NCBI GenBank assembly: GCA_900073065.1
Contig: FJOG01000061.1
Coordinates: 66,589 to 116,462 of the forward strand
Source of the DNA: Phialocephala subalpina
Taxonomy: Eukaryota; Ascomycota; Leotiomycetes; Helotiales; Mollisiaceae
Reading direction: 5' to 3'
Length of the DNA: 49,874 nucleotides
A program made the translations under genes and the position numbers. Below the pieces are notes generated by a model that was given only the letters and a program-made list of their open reading frames with translations, did not search any database and had not been told where the DNA came from. This document shows positions 1 to 12,410 of this stretch, one piece after another. Positions within the stretch are counted from its first letter, which is position 1, and each line of letters begins with the position of its first letter.

Positions 1-996
1 TATTATAACGCGTTCTCGATTATATTTATTAATGAAATTAACGAGTTTTATTATTAGAAATTTACTAGAAAAAACTTTTCTTTCGATAAAATAATTAAAA
101 TTATAAAATTAAATTTTGAGATTAAAAAGCGTTGAAATCGAATATTTAATTAATAAAATACGATTACTTTTATTACGGTATAATTTTAAAACTTCGATAA
201 AACGATTTTAAAATATTTTAAAATTTTAAAACGCAAATTAATTAATAAATAATTTAATTTACGCGACAAAATATATTCGAAAACTATTATTCGAAATAAG
301 ATTTATTATATTTATCGAAATACATCGGAATATTATTACGTACTTTTTAAATTATTAGGAATTTTTTAGTTTATATATAAAGATATACGAATAGTTTTAA
401 TATTTAAAATAAAAATTAAATTAATTTTAAAATTTATTCGATTAAAAGAAAAACGCGAGATAAAGAAAACAAAATATTCTTAATAAATTAGAAATATTTT
501 GAGAAAAATATATAATACGAAAACCGTTTTACTTATAATATTCAAAGGATAAAATAAATTAAATAAAAGGATTTTATATATAAAAAACCGAATTATTAAA
601 GTATTTAATATACTTTAAAAGAAAAGTAAAAAATATATATAATTTTTAAGAAATTACGAGATTTTCTCGATAAAAATACGAATAAAATAATTTAATATAT
701 TATTAAATTCGAAGGACTCAAATTAAATACTATAAAAAATTACGAGTAATTCGTTAGTAAATTTGCGGAAGTAATTAATTTATCGAGAAATTATATTATA
801 TAATTAGATTACTTTTTTACGATATTTTATAATATGATTAATAAAATCAAAATTATCGAATTATTTAATTAGTAATCAATTTTCTATATGTTTACGAAAA
901 TTATAATATATTTAATATTATCGATAATATATATAAATACGGAAATATTTTTGATTATTTAATATTTATTAAATGTTTTTATAGGTATTATAATCG

Positions 997-1001
997 ATAC
1001 T
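997..1001. repeat. Target-site duplication ATACT of copy A (mate at 7353-7357)
   Basis: ATACT immediately precedes the LTR at 1002 and is repeated at 7353-7357, directly after the second LTR. Removing 1002-7352 and one ATACT joins two stretches that read continuously when compared with the reverse complement of copy A near 4880-4920. This proves insertion into copy B. Confidence 0.93.
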
Positions 1002-1234
1002 TGTTAGTTCGTCCGAGGGTAATCACAAATACTAAGATCTTAGTTTAGTATCAATGAATATATTCTGTCTATTTGCCCCTTTCTAGAAGGGGCACCTAGT
1101 TACCTATATAACCTAAGGAAATGAATTTGAGACACTAATTATTAAGGTGATAGAGATTAGAGCTTTACCTTTCTATTTACCCCTAAATCCACCCTCTTAT
1201 CTTATCGCTAAGCAATCATATGATTATACCAATA
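1002..1234 (-). repeat. 3' LTR of copia copy A
   Basis: A 233-bp LTR reading TGTTAG...CCAATA on the + strand; the ancestral ends are TGTTGG...CCAACA in the element's own orientation. It matches 7120-7352, the reverse complement of 10952-11189, and 11395-11619. The conserved core contains a block with an AAGGGGCACCTAG-like motif and CTATATAACCTAAGGAAAT. Confidence 0.93.
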
Positions 1235-4200
1235 CTAGTAACTCTTTCTTTGGAAGGAAATATTTCTTCTAATTAGTAAACTATAAGTAAAGAAAGTATT
1301 ATCGTAGCTACAAAAGTATTACTATGCAAGTAAATATCATAAGGAAAATTAACCGGAAACTAGTCGCGGTCACGCGCATTACTACTTGATCGTTTAAGCT
1401 AAAAATGGGGGAAATCCCCTAACCGCGGAGTTTAGCAAACTTCGAGCTAATTAAAGCTCGCGCGCCAAAAAATATCAAAACATCGAAAAACACTAAAAAC
1501 ACGTTCATTGCTACGCTTTGCTTTCCTCAACGATTACGCTTCTCCTTTTTCCCGTTTTTACCAGTTAACTCTTATACTTTAAAACGCTATATTTACCCTT
1601 ATATTTTGACGCTAAGGTAATTAGTACTAATAAGTAACTTAAGTAATCTATTGGCGGTAAGTTTAGTTATAATATCAATAAAGTTATTATTACTAGTAAT
1701 CTATCGAATCTTCGAGAATTCTTTGCGTTTATACGATTATTTAATAATTATAATATTAATTATTAAATGTTTCTTTTTAGTAATGCCAAGTTTAATTATA
1801 TACTCGTAAAGCGAAAACAAATCGGTGCAAATAATTATAAGGATGGGGTTTATTTTTAGTTACTTTATAATGAGATTAAAAGTAATAGAAATCGATATTA
1901 TTATATCGATTTTTATTATTATCGCGTATAATTCTAAAGCCAAAATTACGCGCATAATTCTTTTGCATTTAATCGAGCTCTAATATAAAACGTTTCCCAT
2001 TAAATCGAATTTCTTATCGCTATACTCCTTATTCTTTAGTATAGCGATATATTCGATTTAAGAGTTATAATTTGCGTTTATAATAAACGAATTATCTATA
2101 AAAACGAATAACTTTACAAATAATAAGTTTACGTATATAAATTAGAGCTTTCGATTAAAGTTATTTATTTGCTATTATAAACGCTTATTAAGAGCTATAA
2201 TTTGCTTTCGTTCGAAGTCTTAATATTAAATTATTACCGATATATCGAATGTAACCTCCGGTTGACAAATTATACCTATATATACTCTTCGGGCGCGTTA
2301 CTTAAGGTAAATTTGCTTGATTTCGCTCGATTTAAGGTTAATAAGGGTTAAATATTTTCCTTGTCCTTTTTAAAATAAAGTAATATTAAAGTTACTTTTG
2401 TTTATTATTAGTTTATACTTATTGAATATTAATAGAATATCCCGCGCTAAAGATTCCGTAGGCTTAGTTATTAGTTTAGCCTTTTTTAGTTTAATACGCT
2501 TTAATTCCATGAATATATTATTTCTTAGAATAAATATATTATCCGTTTATATAATTATTATTTCGAATAAACTGTTCTTATTCCGAGTAATTAATAAGCA
2601 CGAGTTGAATATTAACGTTTTTATCGAAAGCTTATCTTTATAATAATTATTATAAGTATTATACTAATGTATATTTACCTTCGGAACTTTATAAAGAAGT
2701 TTAACGATTTTAAAAATAATACTTAGTAATAATTCGTGGGTTATTTCCTTTGGGGGTCTTATAAATATAACGCGTATTAATAGGGTTATTAATTATATAT
2801 AAGCTTGGGTAATATCTTTCAAATAGAGGCTAATCCTTTTACTTTTGAGTAATAAAACTAAAATAACGATAATTCGTTAGTTAATTCGCTAGATAATTAA
2901 TAATTACATAAGTATTATTTTTTTGCTTTTATCGTTAAATACTTAAATTATTAAACGGGATTTCTCGTAGGGTATTACGGTTTTTATACCCTTAATCTTA
3001 TTAATTAATCTCGAGCTAAAAATCTATTGGTTATTAATTTCCTTAGAGTTACTAGAAATTAGTTCGAATACTCCTTTTATTAATAATCTATTGATTTCCT
3101 TTTTCCGGGAAATTGCGAATAATTCTCTAAGAGTAATAATAATACTTTTAGCGCGTAATTCGATTAATATTTATTTATTTCGAGTTTTTTTCTCAATTAG
3201 AAATATTTCGATCGTTTTCGAGTTAACGCTACTATTTATAAAGAATATTATAAAGATATAATCATTCGAATCAAGAATAAAAAATGGGATTTCTATTATT
3301 ATTTAAGAGTTTTTTATCGTAAATTAAATTTCTCCAATCAAATAGAATAAATCGAGAATATTCTCCGCGTTTATAATTAGTTACTCGTCTATTAATTTTG
3401 AGCTTTATCGTAGCGTTTTTAGTTTTCGTATAATATTTTTTGGTATATTTTCTATTAATAAAAAATCTTCCGGTTAATTATTATCGTTTATTTGGTTAAA
3501 ATCTTTATAAAATAGTTTTATAATTATACTTTGGAAGCTTTTAAGTTTATTAAATAGTTAAATCTAATAAGTCTCTTTATTCGTCGCTAATAATATAAAT
3601 AGTCTTTATTACTTTTTGCCTTCTCTTTATATAAATACGTTTAAATTAATAAGTAAATCTATTAAATAATTAATCTAAGGATTATTTTTCATTTATAAGG
3701 CATTTATAATCTAGCGAGTTATATAATATTCGCAGATTATTATTATAATATTTTTTATAGTTTTTACTCGAGCTATAATTAATACGATTAATATATTTTA
3801 TTATAATATACGGGGAAATACTCTAAAAATAAAAAGTATAAATATAATATTATTAAAACTAATAATATTATTCATAGTTTTAATTGCTATTTATAATCTT
3901 TTTTCTTTTGGAAGATCGGGTAACTCTTTTAATAAAATGTTATACGCACGTTTAAATAGCACGTAGTAATACTTTATAAGTCCAATAAAATTATATATTT
4001 CAATTAGTATTTACTTTATTTTAATATTTATAATTTTTAGTATTATCTCAGAATTCCTTGGAATTAAAGTTTATTCCGGGGTTATAAATTATAAACGCTA
4101 GTAATCCGAAGTAAATATTAATCTAATATACTCGAAAGGCGTTTTAAGCTTCTTTAATTAATATATCCTTAAGAAACCTAGCGGCTTAAAATATAATTAC

Positions 4201-7119
4201 CTTATTTATAACTTATAATATTACTTTGCTATCAAGTTATAAAACGTTTAAATATATCGAATAATTAAATTCGTAATCGTTTTATAACGTGAACTTAAAA
4301 CGTCTTAAAGATTTACCGTTTATTTAATATTATTAATAATATTTTATTATCTTTTTAATTTTATCAAAATTGGCGTTATAATTTCTACGTTCGAGGACTC
4401 TTATAAATCGTATTACCAATAAGTATTTAAATCGTTTATATAATCATCGTAATTTTATCTCGGTTAAATAATACGTATTAGCTTTTATAATTATAATTTC
4501 TTGGTTCGTATAAACTAAGCTCTTTAGTAGGTCTAAGAGTATCCACGGGTATTCGAATGCCCTTATAATCGGCGTGCGCGTATTACTTTAAATAAATATA
4601 TTATTAAGATTATCGAATTTAACGCGTAATTTATTTATATCTCGTAAATAAAATAAGAATAATATGTTAATTGGCATTACGTGAAACGTAATTTGGCTAA
4701 TTGGTATCTTAATATTAATAATACTAAATAATGAAGTTTATTTGATTCCAAACTTAATAATAATTTTTTTGGCTTGTAACTTGTTTAATTTAACGTTTCG
4801 AATTCGTTAAAAGGCTAAAAATTAGCTTTCTCTGGCTATTAAGCGCCAAATTACTCTGGTATTAATTATAATGCCTATGAATACACTTAATAAATATCAA
4901 GTAATCAAAAATATCTCCGTATTTATATATATTACCGATAATACTAAGTATATTATAATCTTTGCGAATATATAAAAAATTAATTATTAATTAAGTAACT
5001 CGATAATCTTAATCCTATCGATTATATTATAAAATATCGTAAAGAAATACTCCGATTATATATTATAGCTTTTCGATAAATTAATTATCTTTATGAGTTT
5101 ATTAACGAATTACTCGTAATTTTCTATAATATTTAATTCGAGTCCTTCGAATTTGATAACGTATTAAATAATCCTATTCGTATCTTCGTTAATAAAATCT
5201 CGTAATCTTTTAAATATTACGTATACTTTTTACTTTTCCTTTAAAGTATACTAAATACTTTAATAGTTCGATTTCTTGTATATAAAATACTTTTATCTAA
5301 TTTATCTTATCCCTTAAGTATTACGAGTAAAATAGTCTCCATATCGTATACTTTTCCCAAAGTATTTTCGGTTTATTAAAAATATTTTGTCTTTTTTGTT
5401 TCGCGCCCTTTTCTCGATTAAATAAATTCCAAAAGTTGATTTGACTTTTATTCTAAGTATTAAAGCTATTCGTATATCCTTATATACAAATTAGAAGTTT
5501 CCTAATAATCTGAGAAGTATATAATAATATTCCGGTATATTTCGGTAAATATAATAAATTTTGTCTCGAATAATAACTTTCAAATATATTTCGTTACGTA
5601 AACTAAATTATTTATTAATTAATTTACGTCTTAAAATCTCGAAATACTTTAAAATCATTTTATTAGGGTTTTGAGATTATATTATAATAAGAATAATTTC
5701 GTATTACTAATTAAGTATTCGATTTTAGTGCTTTTTAATCTTAAAATTTGATCTTATAATCTCGATTATTTAATCGAACGAAAAATCTTTCTCAGCGAGT
5801 TTCTAATAATAAAACTCGTTAGCCTTGCCAATTAATATAATCGAGAACGCGTCGCGATACTCCTTCGATTTAACGCTTACTTTGGGATATAAATCCTTAA
5901 ATACTCGAATAAATATATCAAATAAATCTTTTCCTTTATAGTATTTGAGTTTCTTATTATAAATCTTTATTAAAGTAATAAGTCCTCGTCCGAATTTATT
6001 CGTTAATTATAAGGGTTAAAGTAATAAAATCTTTAGTATTTTCTTAACTTTTAGTAATATCGGCTTATTTAATAATATTAATAGTAATAAAATTAGTATT
6101 AAATATTAGGGTTTTAAAATCGGGTTAAATAATAAAGTTTTCTTAAGTATGGGAAAGTACTTAAAGGGTATCGTTTACTCCGCAAGAGTTATTTTAACAA
6201 GTAATTACCGTTCGAGTTACTATTGAGGTTTCTTATGTAATAGTCTTTATATAATTAGAAGTCTTAGTAAAACTTAATAACCTTTAATTTTATCGAGATT
6301 TCCGTTTTTAAATATTCTATTTATAAGCATTTAATTCCTCTTTTTTATTTCGATCGAATTGATTATATTTCTTTACGAGTTGAATCCTCTTAATATACTT
6401 ATCTTCTCAATCTCTCACTCAAGCTATTCTAATGGTATTATACCTTAAGCAAATATTTTTAATATTTAAAATACTAATATATATAATTATATTAACGGGA
6501 TATAAACTTTATTCTTGCGAAGGAAATTCCGCAAATTAATCCTTGAAACTTATATAATTTATATGAATTAACTCTCGTTTTAATTAGAGTATATTAATTT
6601 AAACTTTATTTATAAAAAATTATTTCTTTCTTCTTATTTTGTGACTTCTTGAATTTAATCCTTTGTATATTATATCGGATCGAGGGATAAAAAGGTTAAT
6701 AATAAATCTCCTTTCTAATTAGAGCTATACTCTAAAGAGGTCTAGTTTTACTCGTTAAAAGTAATCTATTAAGTTATATCGCGTTCGGCAAATATCATGA
6801 TTCGACGAATCTTCGTATTAGGCTTATAAAGTTTATTCTTAGTAAATTCGAGCTTCGTAAAATGCTCGAAAAGTTATTCTCGATAATAGCGAGCAAACTA
6901 TAATTAAGTATTCGCTATCGATACGCAATAAAGCGTAAAATCAAATAAAGCGCGGGCTTATATTAATATAATAATCTCTTGATATTCTAGTCTTTTTAGA
7001 AGTTTAAAGGAATCGATTCTTTTCCTTTAATACATTTAATAACTTCCGAAAAATCCTTAAGTGCCTCTTTAAAACTATCTTTATTACTTTGTAATCAAAT
7101 AATATCAACTACTAATTAG

Positions 7120-7352
7120 TATTAATTCGTCCGGGGGTAATTACAAATACTAAAATCTTAGTCTAATATTAATAAATATATTTTATCTGTTTGCCCCTTT
7201 CCAAAAGGGGTACCTAGTTACCTATATAACCTAAGGAAATGAATCTGAGATACTAGTTATTAAAGTGATGGAGATTAGAGCTTTACCCCTTTATCTACCC
7301 TTGAATCTACCCTCTTATCCCATCGTTAAGCGATCACATGATTATACCAATA
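7120..7352 (-). repeat. 5' LTR of copia copy A
   Basis: A 233-bp copy of the LTR. Its + strand start has mutated to TATTAA (TGTTAG in the other copies), G-to-A changes typical of RIP. It differs from the 3' LTR mainly by C/T and G/A transitions, so LTR divergence cannot be used as a clock here. Confidence 0.92.
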
Positions 7353-10300
7353 ATACTAAAGTAATTTAACGCTTAATAATCAGAGAAAATTAATTCTTGG
7401 CTTTTTAACGAGTTAAAAACATTAAATTAAATAAATTATAAGCCGAAAAAATTATTATTAAATTCGGAATCAAATAAATTTCATTATTTAATATTATTAA
7501 TATTAAAATACTAATTAATTAGATCACGTTTTATGTAATACTAATTAATATATCGTTTTTATTTTATTTTCGAAATATAAATAAATTACGCGTTAAATTC
7601 GATAATCTCGATAATATACTTATTTAAAATAATACGTATATATTTATTATTAGAATATTCGAATATTTGTAAATATTTTTAAATTTATTAAAGAGTTTGA
7701 TTTATACGAATTAAAAAGTTACGATTATAAAGATTAATACGTATTATTTAATCGAAATAAAATTATAATAATTATATAAACGCTTTAAATACTTATTAAT
7801 AATACGATTTATAAGAATCCTCGAATATAAAAATTATAATATAAATTTTAATGAAATTAAAAGGATGATAAAATATTATTAGTAATATTAAATTTATATT
7901 ACGAGATAATTACGAATTTAATTATTCGATTTATTTAAACGTTTTATAACTTAATAATAAAATGATATTATAAATCGTAAACAAAGTAATCATATTTTAA
8001 ACCATTAAATTTCTCAAGGATATATTAGTTAAAAAACTTAAAACGCTTTTCGAGTATATTAAATTGATATTTACTTCGGATTACTAATATTTATAATTTA
8101 TAATTTAAAAATAAACTTTAATTCTAAGGAATTCCAAGATAATACTAAAGTTATAAATATTAAAACGAAATAAATACTAATCGAAATATATAATTCTATC
8201 GAATTCGTAAAATAATATTACGTGCTATTTAAACGTATATATAATATTTTACTAAAAGAATTATTTAATTTTCCGAAAGAAAAAAAGTTATAAATAGTAA
8301 TTAAAGTCGTGAATAATATTATTAGCTTTAATAATATTATATTTACGCTTTTCGTTTTTAGAGTATTTCTTTATATATTATAATAAGATATTTTAATCGT
8401 ATTAATTATAATTCGAATAAAAATTATAAAAAATATTATAATAATAATCCGCGAGTATTATATAATTCGTTAAATCATGGATATTTTACGAATAAAAAAT
8501 AATCCTTAGATTAATTATTTAATAAATCTATTTATTAATTTAAATATACTCGTATAAAAAAAAAGCAAAAAAGTGGCAAAACCCGTTTATATTACTAATA
8601 ATAAATAAATAAAACTTATTAAATTTAATTATTTAATAAATTAAAAAGTTTTCGAAGTATAATTATAAAATTATTTTATAAGAATTCCAATTAAACGGAT
8701 AATAACAATTAATCGGAAAATCTCTTATTAATAAAAAATATATTAGAAAATATTACTCGAGAATTAAAAACGCTATAACGAAACTTAAAACTAACGGAAG
8801 AATAATCAATTATAAACGTAGAAAATATTCTCGATTTATTTCGTTCGATCGAAGAAATTTAACTTATTATAAGAAACTCTCGAATAATAATAGAAATCCC
8901 ATTTTTTATTCTCGATTTAAACGATTATATTTTTATAACCTTTTTTATAAATAATAATATTAACCCGAAAATAATTAAAAACTTTCTAATTAAGAAAAAA
9001 ACTCGAAATAAATAAATATCGATCGAATTACGCATTAAAAGTATTATTATTACTCCCGGCGAATTATTCGCAATTTCTTAGGGAAAAAAAATCGATAAAT
9101 TACTAATAAAAAAAATATTCGAATTAATTTTTAGTAACTTTAAAAAAAATCGATAATTAATAGATTTTTAATTCGAAATTAATTAATAAAATTAAAAGTA
9201 TAAAAACTATAATACTTTACGAGAAATCTCGCTTAATAATTTAAATATTTAACGATGAAAATAAGAAAATAATATTCATGTAATTACCGATTATTTAACG
9301 AATTAATTAACGAATTATTATTATTTTAATCCCGTTATTTAAAAGTAAAGGGATTAATTTTTACTTGAGAAATATTACTTAAGTTTATATGTAATTAATA
9401 ACCCTATTAATACGCGTTATATTTATAAAACCCTCGAAAGAAATAACTTACGAATTATTATTAAATATTATTTTCAAAGTTATTAAACTTTTTTATAAAA
9501 TCCCGGAAATAAATATATATTAGTATAATACTTATAATAATTATTATAAAGATAAGCTTTCGATAAAAACGTTAATATTCAATTCGTATTTATTAATTAC
9601 TCGGAATAAAAACGGTTTATTCGAAATAATAATTATATAAACGAATAATATATTTATTTTAAAAAATAATATATTCGTGGAATTAAAGCGTATTAAACTA
9701 AAAAAGGCTAAACTAATAATTAAACCTATAGAATTTTTAATACGAAATATTCTATTAATATTTAATAAATATAAACTAATAATAAACAAGAATAATTTTA
9801 ATATTATTTTATTTTAAAAGAGATAAAAGAAATATTTAACTTTTATTAACTTTAAATCGAGCGAATTTAAGCAAATTTACTTCGAATAACGCGCCCAAGG
9901 AATATATATAAGTATAATTTATCAACCGAAAATTATATTCGATATATTCATAATAATTTAATATTAAAACCTTAGACAAAAACAAATTATAATTCTTAAT
10001 AAACGTTTATAATAACAAATAAATAATTTCGATCAAAGGCTTTAATTTATATATATAAACTTATTATTTATAAAGTTATTTATCTTTATAAATAATTCGT
10101 TTATTATAAACGCAAATTATAATTCTTAAATCGAATATATCGCGATATAAAGGAATAAAGAATATAATAAAGGGAAATTCGATTTAATAGAAAACGTTTT
10201 ACATTAAAACTCAATTAAATATAAAAAGATAATACGCGTAATTTTAACTTCAAAATTATACGCGATAATAATAAAAATCGATATAATGATATTAATTTCT

Positions 10301-10951
10301 ATTATTTTTAATCTTATTATAAAGTAATTAAAAATAAGCTTTATTTTTATAATTATTTATATCGATTTATTTTTATTTTACGAGTATATAATTAAATTTG
10401 GTATTATTAAGGAGAAATATCTAATAATCGATATTATAACTATTAAATAATTATACGAACGCAAGGAATTCTCGGAGATTCGATAAATTATTAGCGATAA
10501 TAATTCGATTGATATTATAATTAAATTTATTATTAATAAATTATTTAAATTATTTATTAATATTAATTATTTTAATATTAAAATACAAGGGTAAGTATAG
10601 CATCCTAAAATATAGGAGTTAATTAGTAAAAACGGGAAAAAAGAGAAATATAATCGTTAAAAAAAGTAAAGCGCAATAATAAATATATTTTTAATATTTT
10701 TCGATATTTTTAGTATTTCTCGACGCGCGAATTCTAATTAGTTCGAAGTTTATTAACTTTGCGATTAGGGGATTTCCCTTAGTTTTAGCCTAGATAATTA
10801 AATAGTAATACGCGTGACCGCGATTAATTTCCGATTAAATTTCCTTATAATACTTTTTACGTAATAATATACTTGTAATTACGATAATACTTCCTTTAAT
10901 TATCGTTTACTAATTAGAAAAAGTATTTTCTTCCAAAGAAAAAGTTATTAA

Positions 10952-11189
10952 TATTAGTATAATTATATGATCGCTTAATAATAAGATAAAAAAGTAAATT
11001 CAAAGATAAATAAAAAAATAAAACTTTAATTTCTATTATTTTAATAATTATTATCTTAATATCATTTCTTTAATTATATAAATAATTAAGTACCTTTTTT
11101 AGAAAGGGGTAAATAAACGAGAGAGAATATATTCATTGATATTAAACTAAGATTTTAGTATTTAATAATAATCTCCAAATATTCTAATA
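10952..11189 (+). repeat. 3' LTR of copia copy B
   Basis: A 238-bp inverted version of the family LTR, beginning TATTAG (from TGTTGG) and ending CTAATA (from CCAACA). It is the most mutated of the four LTRs in the window. The mate LTR and the target duplication lie off the left edge. Confidence 0.88.
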
Positions 11190-11199
11190 TTTATATACG

Positions 11200-11222
11200 A
11201 GGGCTTTAAACTTTAAAGCCCT
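11200..11222. repeat. Perfect 11-bp inverted repeat
   Basis: AGGGCTTTAAA and its reverse complement are separated by one base, just outside the 3' LTR of copy B. It could form a cruciform or be a remnant of an older element end. Nothing nearby identifies a function. Confidence 0.6.
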
Positions 11223-11240
11223 ATTTATTTATTTCTTTTT

Positions 11241-11281
11241 TACTTATTTACTTATTTACTTATTTACTTATTTATTTATTT
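11241..11281. repeat. Tetranucleotide-type microsatellite (TACT/TATT)n
   Basis: A run alternating TACT and TATT units, lying between the copy B LTR and the solo LTR. A simple repeat with no coding content. Confidence 0.75.
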
Positions 11282-11394
11282 AGTATAAGCTTTATTATAT
11301 ATAATTATTTATTTGGTATAAAAACTAATATGAACTTTTTCGAGGGGGGGGAAATCACGTGAAAAATAAGGTTAAAAAGGGAATAATCGATTTT

Positions 11395-11619
11395 TGTTAG
11401 TTCGTCCGGAAGTAATTATAAACATTAAGATCTTAGTCTGGTGTCAATGAATATATTCTGTCTCTCCTTTTCCCTCTTCCCAGAAGGGGCACCTAGCTAC
11501 CTATATAACCTAAGGAAATAATACTAAGATAATAGTTATCAGAGGGATAAAGGTCAAAGCTCTACCCCTGGATCCACCCCTCCACCCCATCGCTAAGCGA
11601 TCACTTGATTATACCAACA
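11395..11619 (-). repeat. Solo LTR of the same copia family with ATTTT duplication
   Basis: A 225-bp LTR with intact TGTTAG...CCAACA termini, flanked on both sides by ATTTT (11390-11394 and 11620-11624). No internal element sequence is attached, so it is a solo LTR left by LTR-LTR recombination of an independent insertion. It is clearly richer in G+C than the LTRs of copies A and B, so it has suffered much less RIP. Confidence 0.92.
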
Positions 11620-11974
11620 ATTTTCCTAAACTTTGATAAGGGTACCAAATACGATTCTTTGATTAGTCTATTTAAGAAATATCGCTACACGTAATAAATA
11701 CTAAAATTTTAACTTATTTATATTTTAAATACTAATATAACTCTTTATATAAATTATTTTATATTTATAAATAAATTAAAACTTAATTAAAAGCTTATAT
11801 TTTCTAAGTTTTAAATTAATTTATTAATTTATTATTACGTTATTAATTAATAAGTAATCGCGCGCTATAAATAATAATCGCAAAACCTTTTAAATATATT
11901 TCTATTTAAAGTATTAAAGCCATTATTAAACGCTAAAAATATTAAAATATTACTCTTTTTATAACTTTATAATT

Positions 11975-12410
11975 ACGTAGCTTTTAAGGGGAGTTCTAAA
12001 GGGTATCCCTTTGGAGTATTTTAAGGCTCTAAAGGCTTTAGAGTTCGTTTTTGCCTAAGGCATTAAAGCCACTAGATGTTAGAGCACTAGAATGCTATTG
12101 CCTAAGGCATTAAGGCCACTAAAAGCTGGGAATACTAAAATCTTATTACGTAGCTACGCGGCTACGCAACTCTTAAGGGCCCTACCTTTAAAGGGTCTCT
12201 TCCTACTATAATAAAGTCGAAGACTTTATAGCCCCCCGCAGGGGCGCCCCTGCGAGGCCTGCGGAGCAATATGCGCGTCGAGTAAAAGAAGAAAAGGGGC
12301 TATTTATTAGTTCGCTTGTCGAGCTAATAGGCGGACGGGCCTCTTTCTTTCGGAACGAGAGAAGCATATTTATTTTACTTAAAGTAAACTTTGCGAAATA
12401 AATCAATTAT
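11975..12410. repeat. GC-richer island with repeats and hairpins inside the AT-rich block
   Basis: A stretch of roughly 430 bp stands out from its surroundings by near-normal G+C. It contains a 23-bp direct repeat (12052-12074 and 12099-12121, one mismatch, starting TGCCTAAGGCATTAA), an 8-bp-stem hairpin with a 3-base loop (12211-12229), and a perfect 18-bp palindrome (12237-12254, core GGGGCGCCCC). A 66-codon open frame on the - strand (12206-12406) matches no family I recognise. It may be a fragment of another transposon that escaped RIP, or a unique sequence trapped between repeats. Confidence 0.55.

Larger units (their letters stand above)
1002..7352 (-). mobile_element. Ty1/copia element copy A, complete but RIP-inactivated
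   Basis: A structurally complete 6351-bp LTR element on the - strand, inserted in copy B. Both LTRs (7120-7352 as the 5' LTR, 1002-1234 as the 3' LTR) are 233 bp and are flanked by the direct repeat ATACT. Reading the - strand gives the copia order: a protease region with I-I-N-T-R in place of the usual D-T-G (4855-4876), integrase, reverse transcriptase motifs Y-E-K-S-R-L (2952-2969) and L-Y-L-K-D-I-T-Q-A-Y (about 2798-2827), then RNase H (about 1660-1805, with K-L-G-I-T-K-K). Protease, integrase, RT, RNase H order is diagnostic of Ty1/copia. A polypurine tract lies at 1242-1251 beside the 3' LTR. Stops, mostly TGG to TAG or CAA to TAA, break every domain. Confidence 0.93.
1..11189 (+). mobile_element. 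Ty1/copia element copy B, older, split by copy A
   Basis: The coding strand is +. The copy occupies 1-1001 and 7353-11189 and is interrupted by copy A. The sequence at the left edge matches copy A near its position 5850 on the opposite strand, so roughly 1.5 kb (the left LTR and the start of gag) lies outside the window. Degenerate pol is recognisable: the junction with A falls just upstream of the aspartic protease region, the reverse transcriptase motif YEKSRL reads at about 9215-9235, and RNase H text ending in D-I-x-T-K lies around 10370-10530. A purine run at 10935-10944 precedes the 3' LTR. Many stops and an A+T content higher than copy A indicate longer exposure to RIP. It is not autonomous. 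Confidence 0.9.

Noticed and set aside
2398..2643. 81-codon open frame on + strand similar to one at 9544-9789
   Set aside because: Antisense to copia pol in the two element copies; similarity comes from the repeat, not from a gene.
7100..7119. Possible primer-binding site next to the 5' LTR of copy A
   Set aside because: The sequence after the LTR is too mutated to match it to a tRNA 3' end with confidence.
12206..12406. 66-codon frame on - strand
   Set aside because: No domain and no neighbours; it overlaps palindromes and repeats of the GC-richer island.
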